This document shows positions 34,056 through 43,420 of a stretch of DNA of 64,000 bases, piece after piece. The notes under the pieces were generated by a model. That model was given only the letters and a program-made list of their open reading frames with translations. It did no database searches and was not told the origin of the DNA. The stretch covers positions 186,001 through 250,000 of the forward strand of contig CAXXJQ010000006.1 of NCBI GenBank assembly GCA_963665045.2. The letters run 5' to 3'. Position 1 is the stretch's first letter. Every line of letters begins with the position of its first letter. This stretch comes from JAFGRU01 sp016934985 (GTDB lineage: Bacteria; Desulfobacterota; Desulfuromonadia; Desulfuromonadales; JAAYDE01). The position numbers were made by a program, and so were the translations under genes.

Positions 34056-34799
34056 ATGGACAGCCGTCTGTCACTCAACATTCTTCCCCAACCGGATGAA
34101 ATCACCTGCGGGCCGACCTGCCTGCAAGCCGTCTACGCTTATTTTGGAGACCACCTGTCTCTCGACCAGGTCATTGACGAAGTTCCAATGCTGGAAGGGG
34201 GCGGAACTCTGGGTGTCTGGCTGGCCTGCCATGCCCTGCGCCGCGGCTACCGCGCCACCATCTATACCTTCAAGCTGCAGCTTTTCGACCCGACCTGGCT
34301 GGCCTCCGGCGGCCCCGACCCGGTGGAACGCCTCAAAGCCCAGATGGCGGTCAAGAACGATCCCAAACTGCACACCGCCAGCAAGGCCTACCTGGAATTT
34401 TTCCGCCTCGGAGGCAAGCTCCTTCTTCAGGATCTGACCCCGGCCCTGATCCGCCGCTTTCTGAAACGCAACCGACCGATCATCACGGGCTTGAGCGCCA
34501 CTTACCTCTATCAGAGTCCGCGCGAATTCGGCCCCAAATGTGAGTACGACGACATCAAGGGGGAACCTTCCGGGCACTTTGTCGTGCTCTGCGGCTACGA
34601 CCGGGAAAATCGCAAAGTAATGATCGCCGACCCTCTCCACACCAACCCCATTGCCAATGGTCACAAATACAGCAGCCCGATTTCCAGGGTCATCAACGCC
34701 ATCCTCCTCGGTGTCCTGACCTACGACGGCAACCTGATCATCCTGGAACCTCGTCACTCCCGAAAGAGAAACTATGCCAAGTCTTATCGTCGTCGATGA
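34056..34799 (+). CDS. C39-like cysteine peptidase, first gene of an amide-ligase operon
   Basis: About 247 residues. The N-terminus has ITCGPTCLQAVYAYFG, a peptidase C39/papain-like block where the second Cys would be the nucleophile, and SGHFVVLCGYDRENRKVMIADP supplies the His and Asp of the triad. There is no transporter or membrane segment, so it is not a bacteriocin exporter. It would cut or transfer a peptide in the cytoplasm. The ATG at 34056 is preferred to 33984. Its end overlaps the ATP-grasp gene by 26 bases. Confidence 0.8.
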   Translation: MDSRLSLNILPQPDEITCGPTCLQAVYAYFGDHLSLDQVIDEVPMLEGGGTLGVWLACHALRRGYRATIYTFKLQLFDPTWLASGGPDPVERLKAQMAVKNDPKLHTASKAYLEFFRLGGKLLLQDLTPALIRRFLKRNRPIITGLSATYLYQSPREFGPKCEYDDIKGEPSGHFVVLCGYDRENRKVMIADPLHTNPIANGHKYSSPISRVINAILLGVLTYDGNLIILEPRHSRKRNYAKSYRRR

Positions 34800-36246
34800 T
34801 CCCGGCGACTGGCCCCACGTCATATCCGATGTGGAAGTCGCCGCAGCCTCAAGCTACCTGACTAATGCCGAATATACCGCCCGGCGCGGCCTCAAGATCT
34901 ACAACCTGTGCCGCTCCTACCGCTACCAGAGCACCGGCTACTACGTGTCGCTGCTGGCGGCAGCCCGGGGGCACCGGCCCCTGCCCGGGGTCCAGACCAT
35001 CCAGGACCTGAAGTCTGCCGAGATTGTCCGCACCATTTCCGAAGAACTCGACAACCTGGTTCAGAAAAGCCTCTCGCATCTGCAGAGCAAGGACTTCACC
35101 CTGAGTATCTACTTCGGAAAAAATCTGGCCAAACGTTACGAGCTTTTATGCCGCAAACTGTTCGGCCTTTTCCAGGCGCCCCTGATGCGTGCGCAGTTTA
35201 TCTGGAGTTCGCGCCAGTCCAAGTGGCAGTTGCAGAATATCGGTCCCGTGGCCGTCAGCGACGTTCCCGAGGATCACAGGGATTTCCTCCTCGATGCCGC
35301 CAGCGCCTATTTTGCCGGACGCCAGATCTCACCGAAAAAACGTAAGCATTCACGCTATGACATGGCGATCCTCGTCGATCCCAACGAAGCGGAACCGCCT
35401 TCTAACGAAAAGGCCCTGCAACGCTTCGAGAAAGCCGCCGAACAGGCCGGTTTCTCGACCGAACGCATCGGCCGCGATGACTACGGCCGCCTGGCCGAAT
35501 TCGACGCCCTGTTCATCCGCGAAACCACCGCCGTCAATCACCACACCTACCGCTTTGCCCGCCGCGCCGCAGCGGAAGGGCTGGTGGTCATCGACGATCC
35601 CAAGTCGATCCTCAAATGCACCAACAAGGTGTTCCTGGCGGAAATTCTCGATGCCCACAAAGTTCCCACGCCGCGCACCCTCATCGTTCACCGCGACAAC
35701 CGCAAAACCCTGGCCGGGCAGCTCGGCTTCCCCATGGTCCTCAAGCAGCCGGACTCCTCCTTTTCCCAGGGGGTGGTCAAAGTTGAGAAGGAAAGCGACC
35801 TCAAGGAAACCCTTGAGCGCCTCATGAACCGTTCCGACCTGATCATCGCCCAGGAATTTCTGCCTACTTCCTTCGACTGGCGGGTCGGCATTTTTGACCG
35901 CCAGCCCCTGTACGCGTGCCGCTACTTCATGGCCAAAAAGCATTGGCAGATCTACAAACGTGACCTTGGCGGGGCCAAAATGGACGAAGGGCGTTACGAG
36001 ACCGTTCCGGTGGAACACCTGCCGAACACGGTTTTACGTACCGCCCTCAAGGCCGCAAACCTCATCGGCGACGGTCTCTACGGGGTCGATCTCAAGCAGG
36101 CAGGCGACCAGACCTACATCATCGAGATCAATGACAACCCGAACATTGACGCCGGGGTGGAGGACAAAATCCTCAAAAACCACCTTTACGACATCATCAT
36201 GAGAACCCTGTTACGGCGTGTCGAGCAGCGCAAAGGCCCCTTATGA
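34774..36246 (+). CDS. RimK-like ATP-grasp ligase with RLAN-type N-terminal domain
   Basis: A 490-residue cytosolic enzyme. Residues 1-195 resemble the N-terminal domain found in a subgroup of RimK-like ligases (GLKIYNLCRSYRYQSTGYYVSLLAAARGH). The ATP-grasp domain follows: DDPKSILKCTNKVFLAEIL, FPMVLKQPDSSFSQGV (nucleotide-binding Lys), AQEFLPTSFDWRVGI and EINDNPNIDAGVED (metal-binding Glu, Asn). RimK-type enzymes couple ATP to formation of an amide or peptide bond, often adding glutamate. It overlaps its neighbours on both sides. Substrate unknown. Confidence 0.88.
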   Translation: MPSLIVVDDPGDWPHVISDVEVAAASSYLTNAEYTARRGLKIYNLCRSYRYQSTGYYVSLLAAARGHRPLPGVQTIQDLKSAEIVRTISEELDNLVQKSLSHLQSKDFTLSIYFGKNLAKRYELLCRKLFGLFQAPLMRAQFIWSSRQSKWQLQNIGPVAVSDVPEDHRDFLLDAASAYFAGRQISPKKRKHSRYDMAILVDPNEAEPPSNEKALQRFEKAAEQAGFSTERIGRDDYGRLAEFDALFIRETTAVNHHTYRFARRAAAEGLVVIDDPKSILKCTNKVFLAEILDAHKVPTPRTLIVHRDNRKTLAGQLGFPMVLKQPDSSFSQGVVKVEKESDLKETLERLMNRSDLIIAQEFLPTSFDWRVGIFDRQPLYACRYFMAKKHWQIYKRDLGGAKMDEGRYETVPVEHLPNTVLRTALKAANLIGDGLYGVDLKQAGDQTYIIEINDNPNIDAGVEDKILKNHLYDIIMRTLLRRVEQRKGPL

Positions 36247-37475
36247 ACCGGCGGAATGTATTAGGCCTGTTCCAGGGCTTCGGGGTCGAACTCGAATACA
36301 TGATTGTGTCGCAGGACAGCCTGGCGGTTCTGCCGGTTGCCGACAAGCTGTTGCACTCCGTGGCCGGACGCATGGCCAACGAGGTGAATCGGGGGCCGCT
36401 GCGCTGGTCGAATGAACTGGTCCTCCATGTCGTGGAGCTAAAGACCAACGGCCCGGCCGCCTCCCTGGAGGGCCTGGATGAGATATTCAGTTCCCAGGTC
36501 GGAGAGGTCAACCGCCTGCTTGGAATGGAGGGGGGCATGCTCATGCCCGGCGCCATGCATCCATGGATGGATCCGGACCGGGAAACCTGCCTCTGGCCCC
36601 ACGGCGACCGCAGCATCTATGCAACCTACGACCGGGTTTTCGGCTGCCGGGGCCACGGCTGGAGCAACCTGCAGAGCACCCATCTCAACCTTCCTTTTGC
36701 CGACGACGGGGAGTTCGCGCGCCTCCATGCCGCCATCCGTTTGATCCTGCCGCTGCTTCCGGCAATCGCCGCAGCCAGCCCGGTCATGGACGGCCGGGTC
36801 AACGGCCACCTCGACAACCGCCTGGAAGTCTACCGCCTCAACCAGCGCCGCATCCCCTCCATCATCGGTAAAATCATCCCCGAGGCGATCTTCAGCGAGG
36901 AGGCCTACCGGCGGGATATCCTCGAAGTCATGTACCGGGACATCGCACCCCATGACCCTGAAAAAATCCTCCAGGAGGAGTGGCTCAACTCGCGGGGGGC
37001 CATCGCCCGCTTCGAACGCAACACCATAGAGATCCGCCTCCTCGACATCCAGGAGTGTCCGGCCGCGGATCTGGCCATCATCCGCCTCATTGTCGCAACA
37101 CTGAAAGAGCTGGCGGATGAAACCTGGGCTGCGGCCGGGGATCAGCAGGCATGGCATGAAAACTTTCTCTTCGGCCTCTTCCTCGATGTCCTGCAGGCCG
37201 GCGCTGATGCGGTCATTGCCAATCCGCCGTTTCTCACTATGTTCGGCATAAAGCAGAAAGAAATCACGGCCGGCGGCCTGTGGCGGGCCCTGGCCCAACG
37301 CCTGCTGCCCGCCCATGACCCGGCATGGAAACCCCTGGAAGTCATCTTCGACCGGGGCCCCCTGGCACGGCGGATAGTGAATGCCCTGGGCAGTGATTCC
37401 GGCCGGGACCAGATCGCAGCCGTCTACCGGGAACTTTGCCGCTGCCTCCGGGAAGGGGTCATGTTCCATGGCTGA
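36243..37475 (+). CDS. Glutamate-cysteine-ligase-like (GCS2) carboxylate-amine ligase
   Basis: A 410-residue protein of the GCS2 fold. GFGVELEYMIVSQD holds the metal-binding Glu pair at the N-terminus, LHVVELKTNGPA the next, GHGWSNLQSTHLNLPF the His region, and ERNTIEIRLLDIQECP the Arg/Glu end of the site. This is a second ATP-dependent amide ligase of a different fold from the ATP-grasp enzyme. It shares the ATGA overlap with the preceding stop. Product unknown; it is not a normal glutathione GshA because the context differs. Confidence 0.85.
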   Translation: MNRRNVLGLFQGFGVELEYMIVSQDSLAVLPVADKLLHSVAGRMANEVNRGPLRWSNELVLHVVELKTNGPAASLEGLDEIFSSQVGEVNRLLGMEGGMLMPGAMHPWMDPDRETCLWPHGDRSIYATYDRVFGCRGHGWSNLQSTHLNLPFADDGEFARLHAAIRLILPLLPAIAAASPVMDGRVNGHLDNRLEVYRLNQRRIPSIIGKIIPEAIFSEEAYRRDILEVMYRDIAPHDPEKILQEEWLNSRGAIARFERNTIEIRLLDIQECPAADLAIIRLIVATLKELADETWAAAGDQQAWHENFLFGLFLDVLQAGADAVIANPPFLTMFGIKQKEITAGGLWRALAQRLLPAHDPAWKPLEVIFDRGPLARRIVNALGSDSGRDQIAAVYRELCRCLREGVMFHG

Positions 37476-38250
37476 GACCGCCTTTCTCATCAGTTGTGAA
37501 CACGCCGTCAACCATGTGCCTGATCAATGGCGCCACCTGTTCAGCGGCCGAGAGGATATCCTCGCAACCCACCGGGGCTTCGATCCGGGCGCTCTGGAGC
37601 TGGCCCGTTACCTGGCCAACACCCTGGCCGCCCCCTGTTTCGAAGCCGAGGTCACGCGCCTTCTGACCGACCACAACCGCTCCCCCGAAAACCGCGGCCT
37701 CTGGTCGGAGTTCAGCCGCGGCCTCGGCGAAAGGGAAAAAGAGAAGCTCCTGGATGATTACTACCATCCTTTCCGCCGGCGCGTGGCTGAATGGATAAGC
37801 GGTCGGCGTCAGAAAGGACTGGCTGTGGTTCACCTCTCCGTCCATTCCTTCACCCCAATCCTGAAAGAGCAAACACGCCGGGCTGATATCGGCCTTCTCT
37901 ACGACCCTGGACGCCGAAACGAAAGCGCCTTCGCGCGGTTGTGGCAAAAACGCCTGAAGATGCTCGCCCCGCAACTTCGGGTCCGCCTCAATTATCCCTA
38001 CCGGGGAACAAGCGACTGCCATCAGCAAACCTATCGTCGGCAGTTCGACGGCGAGGCCTATCTCGCCCTTGAGCTGGAGGTCAATCAGGCCCTTGTCAAC
38101 GAAGTGCTTCAGCAGTGGGAAAAGATTCTGGGTTTGTTGGCGGAAAGCATTCCGAAAGAATTAAAAAAACTGTTCTGCGTGATGGAGTTGCGGCGCCCCT
38201 GGAAAGAGCGTCTGGCGCCTGAATGGCGATATGCCCTGCACATGGTTTAA
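37468..38250 (+). CDS. N-formylglutamate amidohydrolase-like hydrolase
   Basis: About 260 residues. LISCEHAVNHVP opens with the metal-binding Glu-His pair, ATHRGFDPGALELA, LTDHNRSPENRG and VVHLSVHSFTP supply the remaining zinc and substrate residues of the FGase fold. The family cuts N-formylglutamate or related amide bonds. It starts eight bases before the GCS2 stop. As the last gene of the ligase operon it may remove a protecting or glutamyl group from the operon product. Confidence 0.85.
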   Translation: MAETAFLISCEHAVNHVPDQWRHLFSGREDILATHRGFDPGALELARYLANTLAAPCFEAEVTRLLTDHNRSPENRGLWSEFSRGLGEREKEKLLDDYYHPFRRRVAEWISGRRQKGLAVVHLSVHSFTPILKEQTRRADIGLLYDPGRRNESAFARLWQKRLKMLAPQLRVRLNYPYRGTSDCHQQTYRRQFDGEAYLALELEVNQALVNEVLQQWEKILGLLAESIPKELKKLFCVMELRRPWKERLAPEWRYALHMV

Positions 38251-38547
38251 TGCGGCCCGGGGAATGGGTGCGCAAGGCCATCCACCAGGTATATGAATAA
38301 TTTTTCAATAAAAGTTGTTGACGATGGTTGGTTTTCAGAGTATGTAATTGAGTTCTGAAATTTTTCTGTTCACCCTGGCTCAACTTAACCTTCCTGCGTA
38401 TTTCCTGAAAAGCGGTAAAAAAATTCCGAAAGACCGAAATCCATCATTAAGCTTTAAGTTTCTGTCAGACATTTTTTGGTTTACTCCCGGCGGTGCAGGA
38501 CAGTTGCTGCCCTGCGGCGCTTGAATTCAATTTTAACAGGCGAATCC
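38251..38547. other. Intergenic region, leader of the DEAD-box helicase gene
   Basis: About 300 AT-richer bases without a reading frame. Long leaders are common ahead of cold-induced helicase genes; I see no definite element. Confidence 0.4.
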
Positions 38548-40233
38548 ATGTCCAATCAAATGACCTTTTCCAACCTGTCTCTTCCAACAGCTCTTGTCAA
38601 CGCCCTTAACGACCTGAACTACGAAGAACCCACACCCATCCAGGCGGAAGCGATTCCCGTTCTTTTGGAGCGGCGCGACCTCTTCGGCCAGGCTCAAACC
38701 GGAACCGGGAAAACCGCCGCTTTTGCCCTCCCCCTGTTGACCCATATAGATCCACGCCGAAACGTGGCCCAGGTGCTGGTTTTGACTCCTACCCGCGAAC
38801 TGGCCATCCAGGTGGCCGAATCTTTCCGCTCCTACGCAAAATACCTGGAGGGCATCCATATCCTGACCCTTTACGGCGGCCAGGGCTATGGCGAACAGCT
38901 CAAAGGCCTGCGGCGGGGAGCCCAGGTGGTGGTCGGCACCCCGGGACGCCTCCTCGACCACCTGGAACGCGGCACCCTGAGGCTTAACGAACTGCGCGCC
39001 CTGGTTCTCGACGAAGGCGATGAAATGCTCCACATGGGCTTTATCGAGGATGTCGAAAGAATCATGGCCAGCGCACCCGTAACCTGCCAGAAGGCCTTGT
39101 TTTCCGCCACCCTGCCGGAACCGGTCAAACGCATGGCCCGCAACTATCTCCACGAACCGGCTGAAATCCACATCGCCTCCCGGACCGCTACGGTGGAAAA
39201 TATCGAACAACATTACCTGTTCCTCAAAGAGGAGCAGAAACCGGAGGCCCTGATCCGCCTTCTCGAGGTTGAGGATTACGACGGCGTTCTGATTTTCGTC
39301 CGCACCAAGGCCAAAACCGTTGAGGTCGCGGAAAAGCTGGAAGCAGCCAGGTTCCCTGTGGCAGCCCTGAACGGCGACATGAATCAGAGCCTGCGCGAAA
39401 GCACCCTCAAGCGCCTGAAAAGCGGTCAGCTGAAAATTGTTGTAGCCACCGACGTGGCCGCCAGAGGACTTGACGTGGACTGCCTCAGCCTGGTCATTAA
39501 TTACGACATTCCCCAGGACCCGGAACCTTACGTCCACCGCATCGGCCGCACCGGCCGGGCCGGACGCGACGGCAAGGCCATCCTTTTCGTCACCCCCCGC
39601 GAAAAACGTTATCTGTTCGCTATTGAGAAAACTACCCGGCAAAAAATAACCGAAGGCCGCGTACCAACCAGCCGCGATCTGGAGAAAAAACGGGGCGACC
39701 GCTTCAAGGAGCACATCAAAAAAACCCTGGAGACCCGCTCCCTTGATTTTTTCAGCAAGTATTTGGGGGAACTCCAGCAGAACCTCGGTATGTCCCTGGA
39801 GGAACTGGCCCCTGCCCTCCTCTATCTGGCACAGAAAAGCCAGCCCCTGCAGGTGCGGAAAAACGCCCTTGACGTGAAACCAGACGCGAAAAACCGCCCA
39901 AAGGAAAAACGCGAGCAGGAAAAACCGGCCCGGGAGGCAACACCTCCCAAAGCAGCCCGCCGGGAGAAGAAGCAAAAGGAACAGGATACGGAGTTCAAAT
40001 ACGATTGTTACCGTCTGGAGGTGGGAAAACAGCATGACATCAAGCCTGCTGACATCGTTGGTGCCATTGCCAACGAAGTCGACCTCGACAGCCGCTTTAT
40101 CGGACGCATCAAGCTTTTTGACGATCACAGCACCGTGGAACTGCCCGAAGGAATGCCTAAGGCAATCTTCAATCATCTGAAAAAAGTGCATATCCGGCAG
40201 AAAAAAATCAATCCGAGCCTGATACCGACCTGA
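38548..40233 (+). CDS. DEAD-box RNA helicase with DbpA-type RNA-binding domain (CsdA/DeaD-like)
   Basis: A 561-residue helicase that unwinds RNA duplexes during ribosome assembly or cold adaptation. Motifs: Q motif (YEEPTPIQAEAI), Walker A AQTGTGKT, PTRELA, VLDEGDEM in place of DEAD, SATLP, and HRIGRTGRAG. A Lys/Arg-rich linker (about 460-500) follows, then a DbpA-type domain ending LPEGMPKAIFNHLKKVHIRQ. The change to DEGD keeps the two catalytic acids. ATG at 38548 follows AGGCGA. It opens a cluster of RNA-related genes. Confidence 0.9.
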   Translation: MSNQMTFSNLSLPTALVNALNDLNYEEPTPIQAEAIPVLLERRDLFGQAQTGTGKTAAFALPLLTHIDPRRNVAQVLVLTPTRELAIQVAESFRSYAKYLEGIHILTLYGGQGYGEQLKGLRRGAQVVVGTPGRLLDHLERGTLRLNELRALVLDEGDEMLHMGFIEDVERIMASAPVTCQKALFSATLPEPVKRMARNYLHEPAEIHIASRTATVENIEQHYLFLKEEQKPEALIRLLEVEDYDGVLIFVRTKAKTVEVAEKLEAARFPVAALNGDMNQSLRESTLKRLKSGQLKIVVATDVAARGLDVDCLSLVINYDIPQDPEPYVHRIGRTGRAGRDGKAILFVTPREKRYLFAIEKTTRQKITEGRVPTSRDLEKKRGDRFKEHIKKTLETRSLDFFSKYLGELQQNLGMSLEELAPALLYLAQKSQPLQVRKNALDVKPDAKNRPKEKREQEKPAREATPPKAARREKKQKEQDTEFKYDCYRLEVGKQHDIKPADIVGAIANEVDLDSRFIGRIKLFDDHSTVELPEGMPKAIFNHLKKVHIRQKKINPSLIPT

Positions 40234-40341
40234 TCCTTTTGGCTCACCTCAAGCTTTTGGAAAAAATAAGCATTGTGCGCTAGAGCGCTTATGTGTTACG
40301 GTTAAAAAATTCAAGCATGTTTGTGATCTTTTTTGCAGGAC

Positions 40342-40362
40342 AGGTTGGCACAGTGCCAACCT
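40342..40362 (+). promoter_or_regulatory. Perfect hairpin in the cold-shock leader
   Basis: AGGTTGGCA and TGCCAACCT form a nine-base stem with a three-base loop, 100 bases before the cold-shock GTG, followed by a further weak AACAC/GTGTT stem with a T-run at 40391. It may tune expression of the mRNA with temperature or act as a binding site. Confidence 0.4.
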
Positions 40363-40463
40363 TTAAAAAACACGCAGGCCTCCTTGGTCCGGGTGTTTTT
40401 TTCGTTTTTTGTGCAAAAATTGATTGCTACCCCAAAAACCTTTAAAAGGTTTAGGAGGAAAAA

Positions 40464-40664
40464 GTGGCAGAAGGTACAGTAAAATGGTTTAACGACAGCA
40501 AGGGTTTTGGTTTTATCGAGCAGGACAGTGGACCGGATGTTTTTGTTCATTTTTCCGTGATCCAGGGCGACGGGTTTAAATCACTCGCCGAAGGTGACCG
40601 CGTATCATTTGACGTTGTCCAGGGCCAGAAAGGTCCTCAGTCGGCCAACGTGCGGAAAATCTGA
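40464..40664 (+). CDS. CspA-family cold-shock protein
   Basis: A 66-residue OB-fold protein that binds single-stranded RNA and DNA. GTVKWFNDSKGFGFIEQD carries RNP1, and DVFVHFSVIQ carries RNP2; the C-terminus ends GPQSANVRKI. Start is GTG at 40464 after AGGAGG. It lies between two helicase genes, with a strong terminator immediately after, so it is its own transcription unit. The long 5' leader fits thermoregulated csp genes. Confidence 0.95.
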   Translation: MAEGTVKWFNDSKGFGFIEQDSGPDVFVHFSVIQGDGFKSLAEGDRVSFDVVQGQKGPQSANVRKI

Positions 40665-40688
40665 CCTGTTTTTCGCACTTAAATTCCA

Positions 40689-40721
40689 AGAAACCCCGCA
40701 GTGTTTGCGGGGTTTCTTTTT
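40689..40721 (+). terminator. Rho-independent terminator of the cold-shock gene
   Basis: AGAAACCCCGCA and TGCGGGGTTTCT make a twelve-base stem with a short loop and T-run. Confidence 0.9.
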
Positions 40722-40801
40722 CCGAGAACAGCTTCCCCGTGTAAACCAACACTGCTCTATAGGTGGGAAGAAGATATCAAAACCCGGAAAAGGAGAATCA
40801 A

Positions 40802-40930
40802 ATGGCCAGAAAACCGAATTACGATTATCAAAAACGCCAAAAGGAACTCGCAAAAAAAGCCAAAAAAGAAGAAAAGAAAAAACGCAAGGAAGGTGATCCC
40901 TTGGAATCCGACCCGGAAGAGGCTAGCTGA
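40802..40930 (+). CDS. Lysine-rich micropeptide of the RNA cluster
   Basis: A 42-residue protein starting MARKPNYDYQKRQKELAKKA, then a Lys/Glu run and an acidic tail (GDPLESDPEEAS). Small basic proteins with this N-terminus occur beside cold-shock and RNA genes in many Proteobacteria; their role is unknown, though RNA or ribosome contact is plausible. AAAGGAGA lies seven bases before the ATG, a strong site that argues for real translation. Confidence 0.7.
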   Translation: MARKPNYDYQKRQKELAKKAKKEEKKKRKEGDPLESDPEEAS

Positions 40931-41450
40931 TCAGCCTTTGCAACCAGAGGTTTCAACTCAAAGACAAGCCACTTCTGCCGACACCCCGATCAAAATCCGG
41001 TGCGCAAAAGGTCGCGAGATCTGGACCATCCTCCCATTATCCTTAAACCCTCTTACTTACTTGACTTAGACTCCATCCGCCTGATAAGCTGATTTCTGTT
41101 GTTGTCTCTGTTAAAGTTGCGAGGGGGCAACAACTTAACACCGCTGTTCCAAGTTTGAAAAGACGTTTTTCATGGCTCCGGAATATTCCGGGGCTTTTTC
41201 TGTTTGAGCCCTTCCGGAAATGTCAATTCTCTCGTTACAGTTATACCTGCATCCGTGGGTCGGGAGCGGGAACAGAGTGTAAGTGCTTGGCCTGAATAGG
41301 TGTTTCAAAAAGCTGAGGCGAGCCCTCAGGTTCGTCGGTGATTTTTGGAGCGTTTGGACAGCTCAACGACTTGCGCTATTGCCCGGTCATAACTCACGGA
41401 TTCAGGTTGCAATTACAATTTAACGGAATGGCTCCTCAGAAAAGGAATAT
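40931..41450. other. Intergenic region, leader of the RhlE-like gene
   Basis: About 520 bases. A terminator-like palindrome CCGGAATATTCCGG followed by TTTTT lies at 41174-41199. No other gene is convincing. Confidence 0.5.
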
Positions 41451-42629
41451 ATGGATTTCAAAAGCTTCAATCTTCATCCGAAAATCACCGCCGGAGTATT
41501 TGCTGCGGGATTTTCCCAACCGACCCCGATCCAGGAACAAGCAATCCCGATGATCATGCAGCATCGTGATGTAATGGGCCTGGCCCAGACCGGAACGGGC
41601 AAAACAGCGGCCTTTGCCCTGCCGATCCTCCACCGCCTGATGACAGGCCGACGCGGCTGTGTTCGCGCCCTCGTTATTGCTCCCACCCGCGAGCTCGCTG
41701 AACAGATCAACGCGGATCTCAATCTTCTCGGCAAACAGAGCGGCTTGCGCGCCATCACAATCTACGGTGGTGTCGGAATCAATCCGCAGATAAACCAACT
41801 CAAGCAAGGTGCCGAAATTGTCGTCGCCTGCCCGGGCCGCCTGCTCGACCACATTCATCGCGCCACTATCGACCTGAGTCAATTGGAGGTGCTGGTGCTG
41901 GACGAGGCCGACCGGATGTTCGACATGGGATTTCTGCCGGATATCCGGCGCATCGTCAAATGCCTGCCGGCTAAACGCCAGACCCTGCTCTTCTCGGCAA
42001 CCATGCCGAAGGAGATCCGCCATCTGGCCCAGGAAATCCTCAACAAACCCGAAACGGTGCAGGTTGATTTGGTCGCTCCGGCAAAAACGGTCAGCCATGC
42101 GCTCTATCCGGTGCCCCAGAATCTCAAAACCGACCTGCTGCTGAAGCTGCTGAAGGAGACCGACGCCGAATCCGTGCTGGTATTTACCCGCACCAAGCAT
42201 CGGGCCAAACGCCTCGGTGAGAAGCTGGGAAAATGCGGCTACCGGGCAGCCTCGCTGCAAGGCAATCTCTCCCAGTCGCGACGCCAGGCCGCCTTGAACG
42301 GCTTCCGTAACGGCAGCGTCCAGATCCTGGTTGCGACCGATATCGCCTCCCGCGGCATCGATGTGTCTCGGGTCTCACATGTGATCAATTTCGACATCCC
42401 CGATACGGTCGAAGCCTATATCCACCGAATAGGCCGCACCGGTCGCGCCGCCCGCAGCGGAGATGCCTTCACCATGGTCGCCCACGATGACGGAGGAATG
42501 GTGCAATCCATCGAGCGAGCCCTGGGTGTTCAAATCGAACGGCGTAGCCTTGTTGGTTTCGATTATGGCACCGCGTCCCTCAAACCACCCGTAAAACACG
42601 CCCGGCGTTCGTTTCAACCGAGACAATAA
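41451..42629 (+). CDS. RhlE-type DEAD-box RNA helicase
   Basis: A 392-residue helicase core with a short basic tail. Motifs are standard: FSQPTPIQEQAIP, AQTGTGKT, PTRELA, VLDEADRMFDMGF, FSATMP, ATDIASRGID and HRIGRTGRAAR. RhlE-type enzymes remodel ribosomal RNA intermediates and RNA decay. The start ATG follows AAAGGAA. It has no accessory RNA-binding domain, unlike the first helicase in this cluster, so the two probably act on different RNAs. Confidence 0.93.
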   Translation: MDFKSFNLHPKITAGVFAAGFSQPTPIQEQAIPMIMQHRDVMGLAQTGTGKTAAFALPILHRLMTGRRGCVRALVIAPTRELAEQINADLNLLGKQSGLRAITIYGGVGINPQINQLKQGAEIVVACPGRLLDHIHRATIDLSQLEVLVLDEADRMFDMGFLPDIRRIVKCLPAKRQTLLFSATMPKEIRHLAQEILNKPETVQVDLVAPAKTVSHALYPVPQNLKTDLLLKLLKETDAESVLVFTRTKHRAKRLGEKLGKCGYRAASLQGNLSQSRRQAALNGFRNGSVQILVATDIASRGIDVSRVSHVINFDIPDTVEAYIHRIGRTGRAARSGDAFTMVAHDDGGMVQSIERALGVQIERRSLVGFDYGTASLKPPVKHARRSFQPRQ

Positions 42630-42971
42630 CAGTCACGGGCGCGAATTCAAAACCCTGAAAGGTCCGCCCATGCTTTTGGCAGGCCTTTCAGGGTCTTTAA
42701 GACAGGCCGTCAAGGCCCTTTTTAAGGCAGGGGCATTGTCATGCCGGTTTTCTTTTCCTCCGCATATCTTTCAGATGAAGAAAGGTGTATGATAAAAAGA
42801 TACCTGGGCTAATTATTCAGAAAAATCACCTATCCTCCAACCGCATGGGAATGAATTCACGGACCAAAACAGTGATTGGTTCGCGGCAATCTTTCTGTGC
42901 TCTTCAAATAGTCGAACCCGTCCCACTGATGCAGCCATATCCCGGCTGACATCAAGTAAAGGAGTAACACC

Positions 42972-43376
42972 ATGCAAAACCCCACGCTTTCTGCCAGCGA
43001 CCCCATCGAAGCCCACTGCACCAAATGCCGAAAAAACACTGACCACATAATAATCACCATGGGCGAGGAAACACCCGCTAAAGTTCAATGCCAGGACTGT
43101 AAACGCCAGCACAAATATCGACCGCCCAAGACCCCGAGAAGTACCGCACAATTAAGAGCCGCCCACCAGCAAGAGGACGAACGCAAAGAATGGAAAACTC
43201 TTGAACCAAGCATGGACAGTGCAAAAGCAACCAGTTATTCCATGACGGCAGCCTATAAGGTCGGATCTTTGATCAATCATCCTGTTTTTGGCCTCGGCTC
43301 GGTACAACGTTTAGCCGGCTTGCGCAAGATTGAGGTTCTTTTTGAGGACGGCAAAAAAACGATGCGCTGCAAATAA
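42972..43376 (+). CDS. Zinc-ribbon protein with CarD-like tail
   Basis: A 134-residue soluble protein. CTKCRKNTDH and CQDCKRQH form an N-terminal zinc ribbon; the C-terminal KVGSLINHPVFGLGSVQRLAGL followed by KIEVLFEDGKKTM resembles the CarD/RID-type beta fold that contacts RNA polymerase. This combination suggests a transcription or RNA accessory factor, but no function is established. The ATG follows AAAGGAG. It is encoded in the RNA-related cluster. Confidence 0.75.
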   Translation: MQNPTLSASDPIEAHCTKCRKNTDHIIITMGEETPAKVQCQDCKRQHKYRPPKTPRSTAQLRAAHQQEDERKEWKTLEPSMDSAKATSYSMTAAYKVGSLINHPVFGLGSVQRLAGLRKIEVLFEDGKKTMRCK

Positions 43377-43420
43377 CACCTCCCGCTCCGGCAGGGACTG
43401 GCAAAAAATGATGGAAAGAA

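Noticed and set aside
38533..40191. 552-residue open frame opposite the DEAD-box helicase gene
   Set aside because: It is a GC-driven shadow; no domain is visible and the helicase motifs are complete on the other strand.
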